A stretch of 64,000 bases of DNA from Clavaria fumosa (lineage: Eukaryota; Basidiomycota; Agaricomycetes; Agaricales; Clavariaceae), in NCBI GenBank assembly GCA_951802425.1, contig OX637801.1:434001-498000 (forward strand), written 5' to 3'. Under the pieces are notes generated by a model. The model saw only the letters and a list, made by a program, of their open reading frames with translations, did not search any database and was not told the DNA's origin. Of this stretch, positions 8,707-21,023 are shown piece by piece. How positions within the stretch are numbered: the stretch's first letter is position 1; each line of letters starts with the position of its first letter. The position numbers and the translations under genes were made by a program.

Positions 8707-11199
8707 GAACATTGCCCTTGCTCGCGTTGGTCTTCTGGGATGCTCCCCGACACAGCCTACTGTCGCTATCACAATTGAAACCCTTGAGCTCTACCACCAG
8801 ATACGCCGGCGCCAACCATCGTTCAGCATACAGGCCATGACGAAGGTATTATGTGCCCTGAATGATGTGTGTCTCCTACTTTGCCTATTGCTTCGGCTGA
8901 CGAGACTGTCCACCTGCCAGATCACATATTTTCAATCATTTCAGAAACAATTCTCTGCTGCCTTTGATGCTTATCTGGCAATTCTCCGGCTTGTCAAGTC
9001 TCGCACGAACCAATTTCTGAGCCAGGAGTCTGTGGACTGGCAGATTCAAAATGCTTGTCCACCATGCTCATTCAAGACGAAGAACGAGCCGCTATTGATC
9101 CCTGCCCGTCTTCATGCCATGGATGGCAACTTCTCAGTCAAACGGGTTGTTCATTCTGGTGCAACAGATGAGAGGACATTTATCTCAGACTATCTTATTC
9201 CTCCTACAGACGTTGACTGTTTTAAGGATGATGTTCGTACTCACCAACCGGCTAAAGCTAGTCCTTTTCTTTTTGAATCTACTGCATCTCGCATATCATG
9301 TACAGATAACTGGACTGCAGCAAACAGCGTATCAGAAGAGACTGTTAAGGTTTTTGATCAGACAGGAATTTTCATTTGTGCTTGCCGCCATGGCATTATT
9401 GAAACCTTTACAGAGATTCGCCATAGTGGAGAGCTGTAAGTGTATTACCATTTTGTTGTTCTTTGTCATTGAAGCCTGTTTTAAGGGCCAAGTACGGTCT
9501 CGCCACTGTCAACACAATCCTTAAGACATTTGGACAATCCCAGACCATTGGATCTGATATTGGTTGTTCATTCACTTCGACAGTTGCTAATAGCTCACTT
9601 GGCATGGATGCCAAGCGGCTAGATCTTCGATTTGCGGTCAATGCTTTCCATGGGCATGCGCACAATCGTGCATGCCAGCTTCGTTTCCATCCGCTTTATC
9701 TCGAAGGCATTGGACTTGAAGATCTTGAGACATGTGAACGTGTGTTCTCTTCCTCGAATTCTGTTGCCCGGATCATCCGCCATTCATCGTACTTCCATTG
9801 GCTCCAATACCTTGACCTCCACTGCCAACAGTGGGATCTTGACAAATATATGGAATTGAGTAAGTTTGCTCTCCATATGCGAATCTTTTGCCTTATCTGC
9901 TGTCTCTTGAGGCAGATTCTTGTATAATAATTACAATCAAGCCCTCACCACTATTCGAACTTGTGTTCCTGAAATTCGACACTTTGAGAAAACGTTCGGC
10001 TACTGCGATCAAGACTTTATCAGCTGGCACAAGGAAGAATTGGACTATCTCCAAAATCTTTCTTCGGAGCCCGACCATGACATCCTTGCATCGTCCTATG
10101 TGGAAGCGCTTCAGGAACTTCAAAAGGCTGAGTAAGTTGTTGCATTTACACATTCCCTATTACTAATTTATGGGCCAGAGTGCGCTACAACACAATTACA
10201 ACTGTCGCCTTCAATTTCGTGACCTATACATCTATTGACTTTACTGCTACTGGCTCTATCTGTAATCGCTCACAATCTGCAGCTAATGCTAGAGCCAACG
10301 AACTGGAGCGGAGATCAGCTCTCAATAAGCTTGGTCTTACCACCAATGCAGTCGAGGACATCGAGCGCCGTATGGGAATTGCAGAACGTTGGACACCAGA
10401 CCATAGTGAATACCAGCAGGCTGCCAGTTATGTGAAGCACCGCTGCTTCATACGTGCTGTTGAGGTCTTAGAGGGACTCGTGGTTCAGCGGTTGTTTGAG
10501 CTTTCAAAGGCCAATCTAATGGGTACAGGTAAGTTTGGTCCATCATATCGCTTTCATGGTCATTGGGAACAATATCTAGGCTACAAAATGCGCAAGCAGA
10601 TATCAAAAGCCATTGCCCGCCGTTCTGCTGCAGTCCGAACTGCGCTCGAGAAGTACAACCGGCTTGCCCCCCAACAAGATCCACCTCGACCTCAACTCGA
10701 TTATTCCATGGTAGTAAGCTACGCATGGCTTGGTGATTTTGAACTGCTCAAGCATTCTCGCTATGACACGCTTTCAAAGCCTTGGGCCCTCCCAAGCAAC
10801 CGAGAAATTGCCGCAAAGTTCTTCAAGGTCATCCGAGCTCGAGAGGAGTTGGTCCGTCTCAATGTTGAGATTTGCCGGCTTGCTGCCTGGCTGGATCATG
10901 AGGATCAAGTCCTGGACTCAGTTGCTCAAGAACTAGCATCCACTCACCCTGCATTTTCTGCCGAAATTCGCCAGCTAGAATTGTCCCGACGGCGCATCAA
11001 CAATCACCACCGCACTCGTCTATCCATGATATACAGTCTTGAGGGCTACAATGGCTCTCAACCACCGAGCAACAACTCACACAATACCAGCTTTACAGCA
11101 GAAACCGTTGACGAACCTGAAACACTTGTTCCTGACGAGGACGACGCTGTTGGTGATGAAGCAGCAAGGCTAGGAGACTTTCTTGATCATATTCATTGA
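8707..11199 (+). pseudogene. KDZ transposase, catalytic and C-terminal exons
   Basis: Continues the gene begun at 65. It opens ANIALARVGLLGCSP, the part of KDZ proteins that follows the cysteine-rich region. Catalytic-type blocks follow: DGNFSVKRV (about 9122), GSDIGC (about 9553) and GLEDLETCERVFS (about 9714), matching the acidic residues of the KDZ core. Phase-consistent introns are 8867-8920, 9436-9485, 9860-9911, 10132-10178 and about 10531-10580, all 47-54 bp. The C-terminus is acidic and ends at 11199. Inside this half I saw no stop or frameshift, so the only clear lesion is the Ty3 insertion. I did not find the terminal repeats of the KDZ element. Confidence 0.8.
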
Positions 11200-11670
11200 C
11201 TTTTGATGTATATATCGTTATACTGAAAGCCCGATGTCAATGCGAGTCATGATCACTGAAATAGTTGAGCTCACCATCAAGGACAGCGAGCAATGTTGTT
11301 GCTGCACCAAGGAAGACAGGGCATTCATTGTTCAATCAGCTTAAGGTGTAGCATCACAGCAGAGAAAGTCCGGTGTCAAAGCAATTAATATTCATTGAGA
11401 TAATTGAGAATAGCTAAGTTCGCTGTTGAAGGCAGCGAGCAACGCATCAGCCAAGCAGCGAGCAATGCATTAGCCAAGTGGCAGGGACCGTGGGATGTTT
11501 GTTGTGGCCGTGCGTTATGTTTGTTGATGCTCACGTGCAACGGTTATGGTGGGCATGCGGTTTGTTTGTCTGGTGGCACAGCATAGAGCTGCTGAAACCG
11601 CTGATGTGAGACTGTACGGGTACCACTAGCTAACTAGACACTGCGTGACACGTGCAACCCTTGCCTAATT
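11200..11670. other. No gene recognised
   Basis: Unique-looking sequence downstream of the KDZ gene, with repeated short words such as AGCGAGCAA (around 11290-11465). It may be the 3' end of the KDZ element. I see nothing codable. Confidence 0.4.
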
Positions 11671-11671
11671 A

Positions 11672-13362
11672 GCTTGGTCAGTCGTGAGAATCAGGTGGAC
11701 ACGAATTGATGCAATCTTTGCCACGGCCACAAACGTTTCATCATAGTTTATGCCCTTTTTCTGTCTATGACCACCCACAACAACTCACGCTTTGTGTTTC
11801 AAGACCTCGCTGGTCGGGCTGAGTTTAATCTTGAAGACGTAGCCACAGGGGATAACGGGTTTGTCGGGGGGTCGGTTGACGATATCCCAGGTGTGTAGCT
11901 TGCTAAGTTGGTTCAGCTCGACCTGATATGCCTCCTTCCACTGGTGTGCATCGGGCCTGGTGAGGGCTTGAGCGAGCGTGCGCGGTTCGCTGCCGATAGC
12001 GCCTGCATGGAGCGCAAACATAGGTAAGTCGTCATGTTGATCGTCTGCAATGTGAATTGCAACGTTGATGTTTTCTTTTCGAGGTGCTTTGCCTGCTAGA
12101 AACCTGTAATATCTGGGTTGTGGGTGTGCTCAGTGCAGACGTTCAGGCTCATCTTCAACAGTTGAGTCCTAAGTATCTGGATCTTGAAGGGGAACTGGAT
12201 TGATGGGAGTGGGATCGTTCGTTTCGTCGATGTGGGGTGAGTCGTCTGGGTTGTCGTCGTGGGTTGGAGCAGGGCGCTGAATGAGTTTATGTCTCTCCCC
12301 TTCAGCCAGCGTCTCGGCCGTCCAAACCACGGGGTCAACATCGTTGTCGCAGTTGAAAGCAACTTCATGCTCGACTCTAATGTGCTTTTTATCAGGAAAA
12401 TAGATGCAGTACCCAGTGCTCGTTGAATCAAAACCAACAAAGTACCCAAATCGTGCACGCATGTCAAGCTTTCCGGCATCGACAATTTTTACCCAGGCGC
12501 GAGTCCCGAACAGGACAGCCTTCGAGAAGTCTGGGTTTTTGCTGTACCTAGCTTGGTACGGCATATTGCCGTTGAGTGCACGGGTAGGTGCACGGTTCTT
12601 TATCCATGCTGCGTGGCTCATAGCTGCGGCCCAGAGGTTCTTGGGGAGCTTAGAATCGATGAGCATGGCTCGGGCTAACGCAGCTTTCGTTCTGTTCCAG
12701 CGTTCCACGATGCCGATTTGTTTGTGCGTGTCATGGATGGTGAGTTCCCGTTTTGTTCCCTTTTCTGTTAGGTAGTCCGAGAAGGTGTCGCCAAGGAATT
12801 CTCCGCCATGGTCAGAATGAAGGTACTTAACCTTTGTATTTTTGTGGGTGTTTATTTCTGCTTCAAGCTTCTTGTACACACTGAATGCTTGAGACTTTTT
12901 CTGTATGGCAACTACTTCTGTCCACCTGGTCACATTGTCAACGAAATCGACAGTGTAGCGGTTCTGGCCAATCGATGCGGTGGATGTCGGGCCCCATACA
13001 TCCGTGTGGATGCGTTCGCCGTATGTATCGGCTCTGTTCGATGCCTTTTCCGGGAACGGGAGGTGGTTGGGCTTGGCCTGGGCACAAGTGTCGCAAAACG
13101 GTGCGTCGGCTGAGTCCTCTATTTCGATCCCGGTAACTTTCTTGGTAGCGATTGCATGTCTAACCGCTGCATAGTTCACATGGCCGAAAACGCAATGCGC
13201 TTGGTACAAGGTGAGTTTCTGAGGGTTAATCGCTACGTGAGCAGTGTTTGTCGTAACTGACGGGGCCGATATGTGATACAGGCCATTTATTTTCGGGATG
13301 CGAGCTATTATCTTGCCTGCCAAGTCGCTCACGAGGCATGAGTTCAACGTGAACTCTGCGGT
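11672..13362 (-). pseudogene. Ty1/copia Pol relic: integrase and start of RT
   Basis: Reads right to left. A 392-residue frame (13347 to 12169) shows the copia pre-integrase zinc region (HCVFGHVNYAAVRHA ... CDTCAQAKPNHLPF), then the integrase core with HTDVWGP, LHSDHGGEFL and IGIVERWNRT. The frame then breaks, and RT N-terminal sequence appears near 12020-11785 (WKEAYQVELNQLSKLHTWDI) and to about 11672 (KKGINYDETFVAVAKI), with a stop between. GAG-protease, most of RT, RNase H and both LTRs are absent. The right end at about 13362 coincides with the start of the CpG-free zone. Confidence 0.9.
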
Positions 13363-13365
13363 ACA

Positions 13366-13468
13366 CAGTCAGCTGCATATGTTCTTCCAAACAGCACTAG
13401 TAACTACTTCACAGCTACACATTTCAAATTTTGCTGGAAGACCCCAGGAACCCCAAAAATAGTTTTGG
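13366..13468 (+). repeat. Direct repeat, copy 1 (about 103 bp)
   Basis: Begins CAGTCAGCTGCATATG and ends AAAATAGTTTTGG. It is almost identical to 13570-13671, with about 100 bp between them. Origin unknown; it could be a short tandem duplication or the ends of a tiny element. Confidence 0.85.
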
Positions 13469-13569
13469 ATAGATTAGTCTTATTCACATTACCAGCATTA
13501 CCCATGGTCACAAGCATCACCATGTGACCCACCTCATGATGTGATAACATCAACATGCATAGCAGCCAT

Positions 13570-13671
13570 CAGTCAGCTGCATATGTTCTTCCAAACAGCA
13601 TTAGTAACTACTTCACAGCTACACATTTCAAATTTTGCTGGAAGACCCCAGGAACCCAAAAATAGTTTTGG
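13570..13671 (+). repeat. Direct repeat, copy 2
   Basis: Near-identical second copy of 13366-13468, differing at one C/T site and one missing C. Confidence 0.85.
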
Positions 13672-14269
13672 GGTGAAAAAAAAGGTTTGAGAGAAAGCAC
13701 AAAATGAGAGTAAACATCATCAAAGACATGATGAGGACAAAACAGGGGGACTTTTTTTTTTGGGAATATTTCATGTGGGGTCCTTGCTAAGTACAAACTT
13801 GTGAGGACTGTGAGGACTGGATTCTGACTTGTATGCTGGAATTGTTGCTTTGTGGGTGATGGGAAGAGAGAGAGAGGGGTGGAATATGATAGGTATGGGA
13901 TGGCCCAGTATAGCATTCCATTTGTTTTGGAATCCTACAGTTGGTTTTGATAAACAGGAGAATTTTGACTGGTTTGGTCAGGAGCTTTGGCATGCATTGG
14001 GAAATAGGTTTGGAAAAAATGTAAACCATGGAAATTGAGGATTAGAGGGGTAGATATGGGCACACAAAATTTCAAAAGACTAGCTTGAGTGGTTAGCTTG
14101 CAGTGAAAGAAAGTGCAGATGCTCCATCTGCACAAGGACTATGCTGTTAGCCAAAAAATATCTATCATTACCAAAAAAAACAAATCCAAACACCCTCTAA
14201 AAAAACAAATGTAAACATTAAAATATCTCACTTTCCCCTCTGAAATTGCAACCCACCCTAAGAAATGCA
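13672..14269. other. CpG-free sequence without recognisable genes
   Basis: A/T-rich with homopolymer runs (T9 near 13750, A8 near 14173) and a short GA run near 13866. No ORF here shows any recognisable family. Confidence 0.4.
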
Positions 14270-14994
14270 ATTTTGTTCCCACATTTCATCAGTCTTTCTT
14301 GTCTAGGTGGCTAACATTATTATGCATTCTTGTCTCACTACCCATGGTGGGCCTTCTTCTTCCATTCTATCTGGCATCCATTCAAGCCCTCCTCTATCTG
14401 AAGTGTTCCCTGTGGCACTATCAGATAGTCACCCATATACTAGCATACCATTGCCCTTGTATTATTGTCTGCTCTCCTGTCTCTGCCCAAGTAACTTCAT
14501 TCAGCAATTGTGTCTCATATGTTGATAGCTGTGGGCCACACACTTTGAAACACATGCATACAAGCCTTGACACTGACTCAACTCACAACTGAACTGACTT
14601 TATAAGATGTGGGCATCCATGACACCCACTTTGACATACCTTCAGTCAACTTTGTGCATCATGTGAGCATGGGAGTCCTGGATACCCACATTGAGATACA
14701 CATCCAGTCAACTTACTTTGTACATTATGAGAGGTGTGGGTGTCCTCACCATTTACATGGCATGGCTCACCTGTAACATGTCCAAGCCTGCATCACATTG
14801 GATCTTGGTAGGTATGTAGGACCTAGGTTTTAGCATGCTGGGAGTGAGCAGCACAGGTAGCATAAGTAGGATGGAGGGTGGACAGTCTGAGTGGGGTGAG
14901 TGGGTGGCACAAGCAAGATGAGTAAAGCAGGAAGCATGCCAGGTGGTGTAGCACCAATGAGGTGAGTGGGCAGGCAGCACAAGCAGGGTGGATG
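14270..14994 (+). repeat. Large inverted repeat, left arm (725 bp)
   Basis: Reverse complement of 15139-15863 with only a few mismatches seen, for example at position 14294 and near 14330. The outer edge is ATTTTGTTCCCACATTTCAT. The arm contains no CpG. ORFs in it (14299-14592) reappear mirrored at 15915-15541 and are products of the symmetry. Confidence 0.92.
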
Positions 14995-15138
14995 ATGAGC
15001 ATGAGCAGTGCCAAGATGACAAGCATGAGCACAGTAAACACATACATTACTCAAGCAGATATACCATTGACTGATAATATGCACTGTCCACCAAACTTGT
15101 CCCACTGGTGTCACCCATGCTGCTCACCCCAATTGCAC
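14995..15138. other. 144-bp spacer of the large inverted repeat
   Basis: Single-copy loop between the two 725-bp arms. It starts ATGAGCATGAGCAGTGCC. No gene seen. Confidence 0.8.
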
Positions 15139-15863
15139 CATCCACCTTGCTTGTGCTGCCTGCCCACTCACCTCATTGGTGCTACACCACCTGGCATGCT
15201 TCCTGCTTTACTCATCTTGCTTGTGCCACCCACTCACCCCACTCAGACTGTCCACCCTCCATCCTACTTATGCTACCTGTGCTGCTCACTCCCAGCATGC
15301 TAAAACCTAGGTCCTACATACCTACCAAGATCCAATGTGATGCAGGCTTGGACATGTTACAGGTGAGCCATGCCATGTAAATGGTGAGGACACCCACACC
15401 TCTCATAATGTACAAAGTAAGTTGACTGGATGTGTATCTCAATGTGGGTATCCAGGACTCCCATGCTCACATGATGCACAAAGTTGACTGAAGGTATGTC
15501 AAAGTGGGTGTCATGGATGCCCACATCTTATAAAGTCAGTTCAGTTGTGAGTTGAGTCAGTGTCAAGGCTTGTATGCATGTGTTTCAAAGTGTGTGGCCC
15601 ACAGCTATCAACATATGAGACACAATTGCTGAATGAAGTTACTTGGGCAGAGACAGGAGAGCAGACAATAATACAAGGGCAATGGTATGCTAGTATATGG
15701 GTGACTATCTGATAGTGCCACAGGGAACACTTCAGATAGAGGAGGGCTTGAATGGATGCCAGATAGAATGGAAGAAGAAGGCCCACCATGGGTAGTGAGA
15801 CAAGAAGGCATAATAATGTTAGCCACCTAGACAAGAAAGTCTGATGAAATGTGGGAACAAAAT
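15139..15863 (-). repeat. Large inverted repeat, right arm (725 bp)
   Basis: Mirror of 14270-14994. Transcription through both arms would give a long hairpin RNA. Confidence 0.92.
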
Positions 15864-17350
15864 CCCCTGTCCCTGTCCCCAGTTGTCTCAGACCTTCAGA
15901 GTCTACTGTCAGCAAGTCACTTGACCCCTCAATGTAAGTCCCTGTCTATCATGCTCACCTTGCTTGTATGCCCTGCTTCCACTGCTTTGTTCACAAAAAT
16001 TGACCCAAAAATGACCAATATCATTAGCAAATGTGCTTCAATTGGGAAATCACATGTTTCAATTGAGAGCAGGATGTTGAAAGAGTGTGGGGGCTTGTTC
16101 AGTGTCATGACTTACTATCATTCAAGAATCATTTGCCACAAGGAGGGTGTCCCTTCAACCAATCACCTATTCCTTAAGAGGACTAAGTTCTGGCCTCTTT
16201 ACCCTGGCCTCAGAAGCAACCATAAACCTGATTTTCAGATCTCAGTGCAATGTTATCTGGATTGATCCTTTCTGGAAGACCAAGCTGGTGTTCAACACAT
16301 TTCCAGATGATGACCCTCTTGTGGATGATTACCAAATGCAGCTGAAGAAACAATTGCAGCAGTCTGGGGTCTATGACCACTGCCATGGATTTGTGATTGA
16401 TGGTGACATGTGCATTGAACTCAAGTTGTACTTCATGGCTGCCCATGAGGGGAGTCAATCAGTAGGTGCCACCCTTTTTGTGTTTGATGAGGGCCACTGA
16501 CCTGGTCTCACTAGGGCACAGACAAATTCATGTCAGATGGCCTGCTCAAGGCTGCCAGCCTTGATCTTTCTTTCCTGCAGTCCTCCATCAACAACCTGTG
16601 GTCACTGTACTATGTGGTGCAGTGGGCTGCCATGTTCAACAATACAAATTTTTCTGCCTCCATGCCCCCCCCTATCTGCCTTAAGGACCTGTGCCATCAT
16701 ATTGCTGGCTCTCAGGCTGACCAATCCCTCAGTATGCATGCAATCACAGCCCCTGGCCTGGACCAAGCTGACTATGGCCAGTTCCTAGTAGAATGTTCCT
16801 CCATCCTGCATATGTGGGATTCCAATCTCTAACAACTAACAGCAGATTGGAAGAAAACCAAAGTCAATGGCCTATACAGTATGATGTATGCTATCCACAC
16901 TTCTGCAACTCCACCAACAGGGGTGTTCTGGAACTTTTGCAACTTGTTCAACAGTACACAATACCATATTTGCATAACCCCATAAGTGATTTTTGCACAC
17001 ATGCCATGCAACCACTTGTAGATCTTGCTCATTTTGAAGCTCCTGGTTGTTTTCTAAGCCAAGTCTGAGGCCCTGCATGTCTCAATTGCATGCATACATG
17101 GGGCATGCAGGTGCATTGTTGATAAGCAGTGTGTGCACTTCTCCTTTGCTCATCTCATAATATGTGATTTCCTGCTTGTATAATAATTCTGTCTCTTCTC
17201 AACTCAGTGTGTGTGCACTGTTGCATTCACTAATCCCATGAGAGGTTTGCAGCTTGGGATCAAGATGGAAGGTGAGCAAACAGGTACCTGTTTCTTAACA
17301 ACATGCCCATATTGTTGACCAATAATAAGTACAAATAGTCAGCCAATGGC
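15864..17350 (+). other. Possible degraded gene fragments, family not recognised
   Basis: Two adjoining open stretches, 16147-16500 and 16530-16832, share a plausible protein texture (WIDPFWKTKLVFNTFPDDD, then SSINNLWSLYYVVQWAAMF) and could be exons of one gene separated by about 30-60 bp. I do not recognise the family. The region has no CpG, so it is probably an old element relic like its surroundings. 16833-17350 shows nothing. Confidence 0.3.
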
Positions 17351-17365
17351 ATGCACATATTGTCA

Positions 17366-18180
17366 GTTTATAACTATTACCTGCCTCAATGTGCTGAGGC
17401 ATTCAAGGAACAATTCCTTGAGAAAGTAAACCATTACATTACTAATGGTTGGTGGGAAGCAGGAGCAGCATTGCAGGCAGCTCCTATGCTGTGTATACTG
17501 AAAAGCAGCCAGAACCCACTGCTATGGACAGTTGTAGACTGCCAGAAATAGAATGCAAACACCATACAGGATATTACCCTGTTGCCTGATCAAGATCAGA
17601 TCAGACAGGACATGTCTAGAGCCATGTATAGGTCAAAGATTGACCTATCAGATGCATATGAACAAGTACACATAGAGCCTGAGGACATGTGGAAGATGGC
17701 ATTTGCAACTGTCTTGGGCACCATGTTCTCACAGGTGATGCAAATAGGGGATTGTAATGCCCCTGCTACCTTTCAGTGCCTGATGACACACATATTTTGT
17801 CATCAACTGGGGAAGTACATGCATGTGTACTTAGACAATGTATTTGTCTTCTCAAAGACCTTGGAGGACCATGAGCATCACTTAAGGACAGTCTTTGAGA
17901 CCCTCAAAGGCACAAGCCTTTTCTTGAGCAAGAAAAAGTGCTCATTATATGCGAAGAGTGTAGACTGCTTAGGGCACATAATAGATGCCTGGGGAATCCA
18001 CATTACAGTGAATAAAATGGAAAAAATCCATAATTGGAAAATGCTGACAAGCATTAATGAGGTACAGAGGTTCCTTGGGTTAGTACAGTACATTGGACAG
18101 TTCCTGCCTGACCTGTCCACATATACTGGCCCATTAGCCAGTCTGTGTAGTGAAATGAAAATGTTTCACTGGAGGCTGCT
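17366..18180 (+). pseudogene. Ty3/gypsy RT relic
   Basis: A 228-residue frame from 17582 reads as gypsy RT: YRSKIDLSDAYEQVHIEPED, NAPATFQ, the catalytic strand as VYLDNVFVFS, then LFLSKKKCSLYAKSVDCLGH and VQRFLGLVQYIGQFLPDL. The canonical YLDD is YLDN here, a G to A change at the second catalytic Asp. Upstream, 17366-17551 holds the region before RT, ending in a stop (KNPLLWTVVDCQK-stop). Downstream the frame runs into the LTR-like start at 18181. Dead copy. Confidence 0.85.
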
Positions 18181-18891
18181 TGTCACAGTGACATCACATG
18201 ACCTGCAAAGGTTGCGGACACATGACCCACCAGAGCCATGGACACATGATCAGTCACATGACCAGTAAGTCACAAGAACTCATGTGACTGAAACCGACAG
18301 TACGGCCCAAATGTGTGATGGCACATCAAGCAGGATGCCATCACCCTGTCTACGGTCTGACACTTGACATTGCCCATCAAGTGACCTTCCCCCTCATGAC
18401 CTTGTTTTCTCCCACACTCCCATCTTACCACTATCCATCCCCTTAATGCCCTGATCCCCCTCCCCATGGTGGCTTCCTATCTCCTTGATGCCCCTTGTCC
18501 TCTCCTTACTGTTGTCCCATTCCCCCGCTGACCGATGCTTCCCTTCCTGGAACCATGGCAACCCTGTGATCGTCACCTGGATACCTCCATTCCTTCCTGA
18601 CCATCCCTTCCATTGCGCGTTCCCTTCTATTGTCCTTATACTTAGTCGTTCCTATAGTTTCTGACTCCAGTATATATACAAGTAGGTACATGGCATGTAT
18701 TCCTTAGACTTTGATATTCTCAGACATCGCATCTTTCTACCTCCTTGTTGAGCCTCTATGTCTGCTATCCACATGACCCTCGCGACCTTGTCATGACCTC
18801 ACCGCGACCTTTGAGCTCCAGATTTAGGATTGACTGCAACATAATATCAAAGTCTCAACCCATCCCTTGTCTCAACTCGATGTCCGTGACA
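18181..18891 (+). repeat. Probable LTR
   Basis: Begins TGTCACAGTGACATCAC exactly where the RT relic is cut, and reaches a GTGACA at 18886-18891. It contains a TATA box (TATATATAC, about 18671) in the middle, as expected of an LTR promoter. CpG is present again, unlike the sequence to its left. The right end is uncertain, and no second LTR or target duplication was found. Confidence 0.5.
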
Positions 18892-19560
18892 TCCCGACAT
18901 CGACAACCAACCCCAATCAATCTTGCCCAGCCCTCCTGATGTACCTGGAAGCCGTGACCCTTGCTATTTTACCAAACTGGTACTTGAGCTCTACGACAGA
19001 AGCACCTCCCCGAACCACTAGGACTTACTGACAGACAGAAGGCTCACCGCCACTATGCACTATGACTCATCGACATCAAGACACCGAATGCCCCACTTAC
19101 CCACTGCCACACCCCTCTAGGAAGGGACCCCCGGAGCACCATATATCACTCCTCAGAAAGACACTTCTTGAAACCCGGCCTTTGGAGCTCGCGAGAGATT
19201 TGCGAACAGAGACGTTTCCCGAACTATACCCCTGCTGAACTTCCCGAACTACTTACCCTTGCCCTCCAACAAGAGATCATCTGTCAGACCATAGAAGGTC
19301 TGACAATCAAAGACATCAAAGACATCAAGTCCCTGCCAAGAACACCCTCGCCCGCTCCTCCTGCACGAAACCTTACCTATGCTGACACCTCGGTTCAGAC
19401 TGATGCCCCCAAGCCCCAACCCGCCCCCAACTGTTTCTTACAAGCACGCACATCTAACGCATGGCTCCTCATCGACACCCTCTGCTACCCACCCAGACTT
19501 GCCACCTGGGTGCCCATCAACCCCCGAGTGTATCCTAGTGCCTGTGGGCAATGATTGTGG
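18892..19560 (+). pseudogene. Possible Gag/leader remains behind the 18181 LTR
   Basis: C-rich sequence with a 128-residue frame (19168-19554) containing AELPELLTLALQQEII and a Pro-rich tail. The placement directly after an LTR suggests gag, but I see no zinc knuckle or capsid motif. Low confidence. Confidence 0.3.
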
Positions 19561-19786
19561 TGAGCACTGGCAGTATTTGAGTTTCTGGCAGGCATTACAT
19601 GGCAGTGCTCACTTACACTTCATACCAGCACTCGCAGTTAGTGGTTGGCGAGTGGCCCTCTCCATGACTCCACATTGTGTTCCCTGTATTGCAAAGAATG
19701 TAGCCTCATGAATGTTCAGAAGATACTGGATTCACATATGCCTCTTCTACAGGGAGGCACATCTCTCTGGTAAGCATCCCATGTCG

Positions 19787-20168
19787 AGCTATTTGCTGCA
19801 GTGTGCGCCCCTGCTGATGAGCCCAATGTATGTCATGTTTTATGTCAACCATCAGCTTCTGATAGTGGTAGGCCATACAAAGTGCATGATGGTATCGTAG
19901 CTTGGCAGAACGTGCGGTGATGTGAAGAGACTGGTATCGCTTATACGCATCGTTTACTTCCCTCTGTGCATATATTCCCATGACCTTGTGAAATACTATG
20001 CATGCTTAGAGTGATTGCTTTACACAGTTTGCTCACAACACTTCGGAGGTGTCGATATGCGCTGGCTGACTCACATGTGTTGTTAATCAATGGGGCAGTA
20101 ACCAGTGGGGGAAGCTTGTCATTGAATGTTGTGTGGGGGAGCTGGGCCGTTGGCATCAAGGCGGGCAT
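19787..20168 (-). CDS. Uncharacterised spliced gene fragment
   Basis: Exon 1 starts at an ATG at 20168 (MPALMPTAQLPHTTFNDK). A GTAAAG donor (near 20020) and an ACAG acceptor (near 19963) join it in frame to REVNDAYKRYQSLHITARSA, ending near 19787. The joined product is about 110 residues, basic and helical in texture. It is divergent from the plus-strand gene at 21024. No family recognised; it may be part of a mobile element or a dead gene. Confidence 0.35.
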
Positions 20169-20229
20169 CTCCTGGTGAGTGTTGGGGTTGTCTGTTGTGT
20201 TCCGAAGAAGAAATGGAACTGATCTGTTC

Positions 20230-20530
20230 CTAGCTGATATTCTAGCCTACGCTTTGTCGCTTTGCATTTACTTACATCTTTGTTTGTCCCTTTCTTGCTT
20301 TGTTGCTTTGCATTTACTTACATCCTTGTTTGTCCCTTTCTCACTTTGTCACTTGCATTTGCTCATGTCTTTGGTTTGTCGCTTTCTCGCTTTGTTGTTT
20401 CACTTTCTTGCCTCGCCACTATTTTGTTGCTTTATTGCTTCCCTTTCTCGCTTTGCTTTAATGCTTCATTTCCATCGCTTTGTCATCTCACTTTCTCGCT
20501 TTGTTGCTTTGTTTCTTCACTCCTTATGTC
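20230..20530. repeat. Pyrimidine-rich low-complexity tract
   Basis: Degenerate repeats of CGCTTTGTTGCTTTG-like words. Similar wording recurs at about 28210-28300. Predicted ORFs through it are Leu/Ser/Phe-rich artefacts. Confidence 0.6.
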
Positions 20531-21023
20531 ATCTTGTTGCGTGGCTGCACGTGGCACCTCGTTGCATGAACGCATGTGGCTTTATTTATGTACTGCATCT
20601 AAGACATTGGCAGTTAGCGGTTTGTCTGTATTGGGTTGAGTGGTTTTCTCATGGCAGGTGGATATTGTAGCAGTTGGCTGACGGAATTGACATTCTCTGC
20701 CCGCCCTCCTTCCTCCTCATGGCCTTGCTGAACATGGCTCTTCGTGGGCAGACTCTGATATTGTATGCCATCGGTTACTCACTATGACAAAACACTCACC
20801 AGATTCTATTGCCCGCCCCAGCACCCAATTTTTACTATGCTGTGTCAATGTCCTTACATTTCCTTCGTAATTTTGAAGCACACATGCCAGCCTTGGAAAC
20901 TTGAGGCTTTCCAGGTTTGTTGATTTGTTATTTTGTGATAATCTCTCACTCACTGCACAAAAAGACTTATTTCAATACGTGAGAGCCAGTAAATTTCCCT
21001 AGCTCAATGGATGATCATTACTT

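Noticed and set aside
14299..14592. 97-residue protein duplicated at 15541-15915
   Set aside because: The two copies are the two arms of the inverted repeat; no family resemblance and no CpG, so not a duplicated gene.
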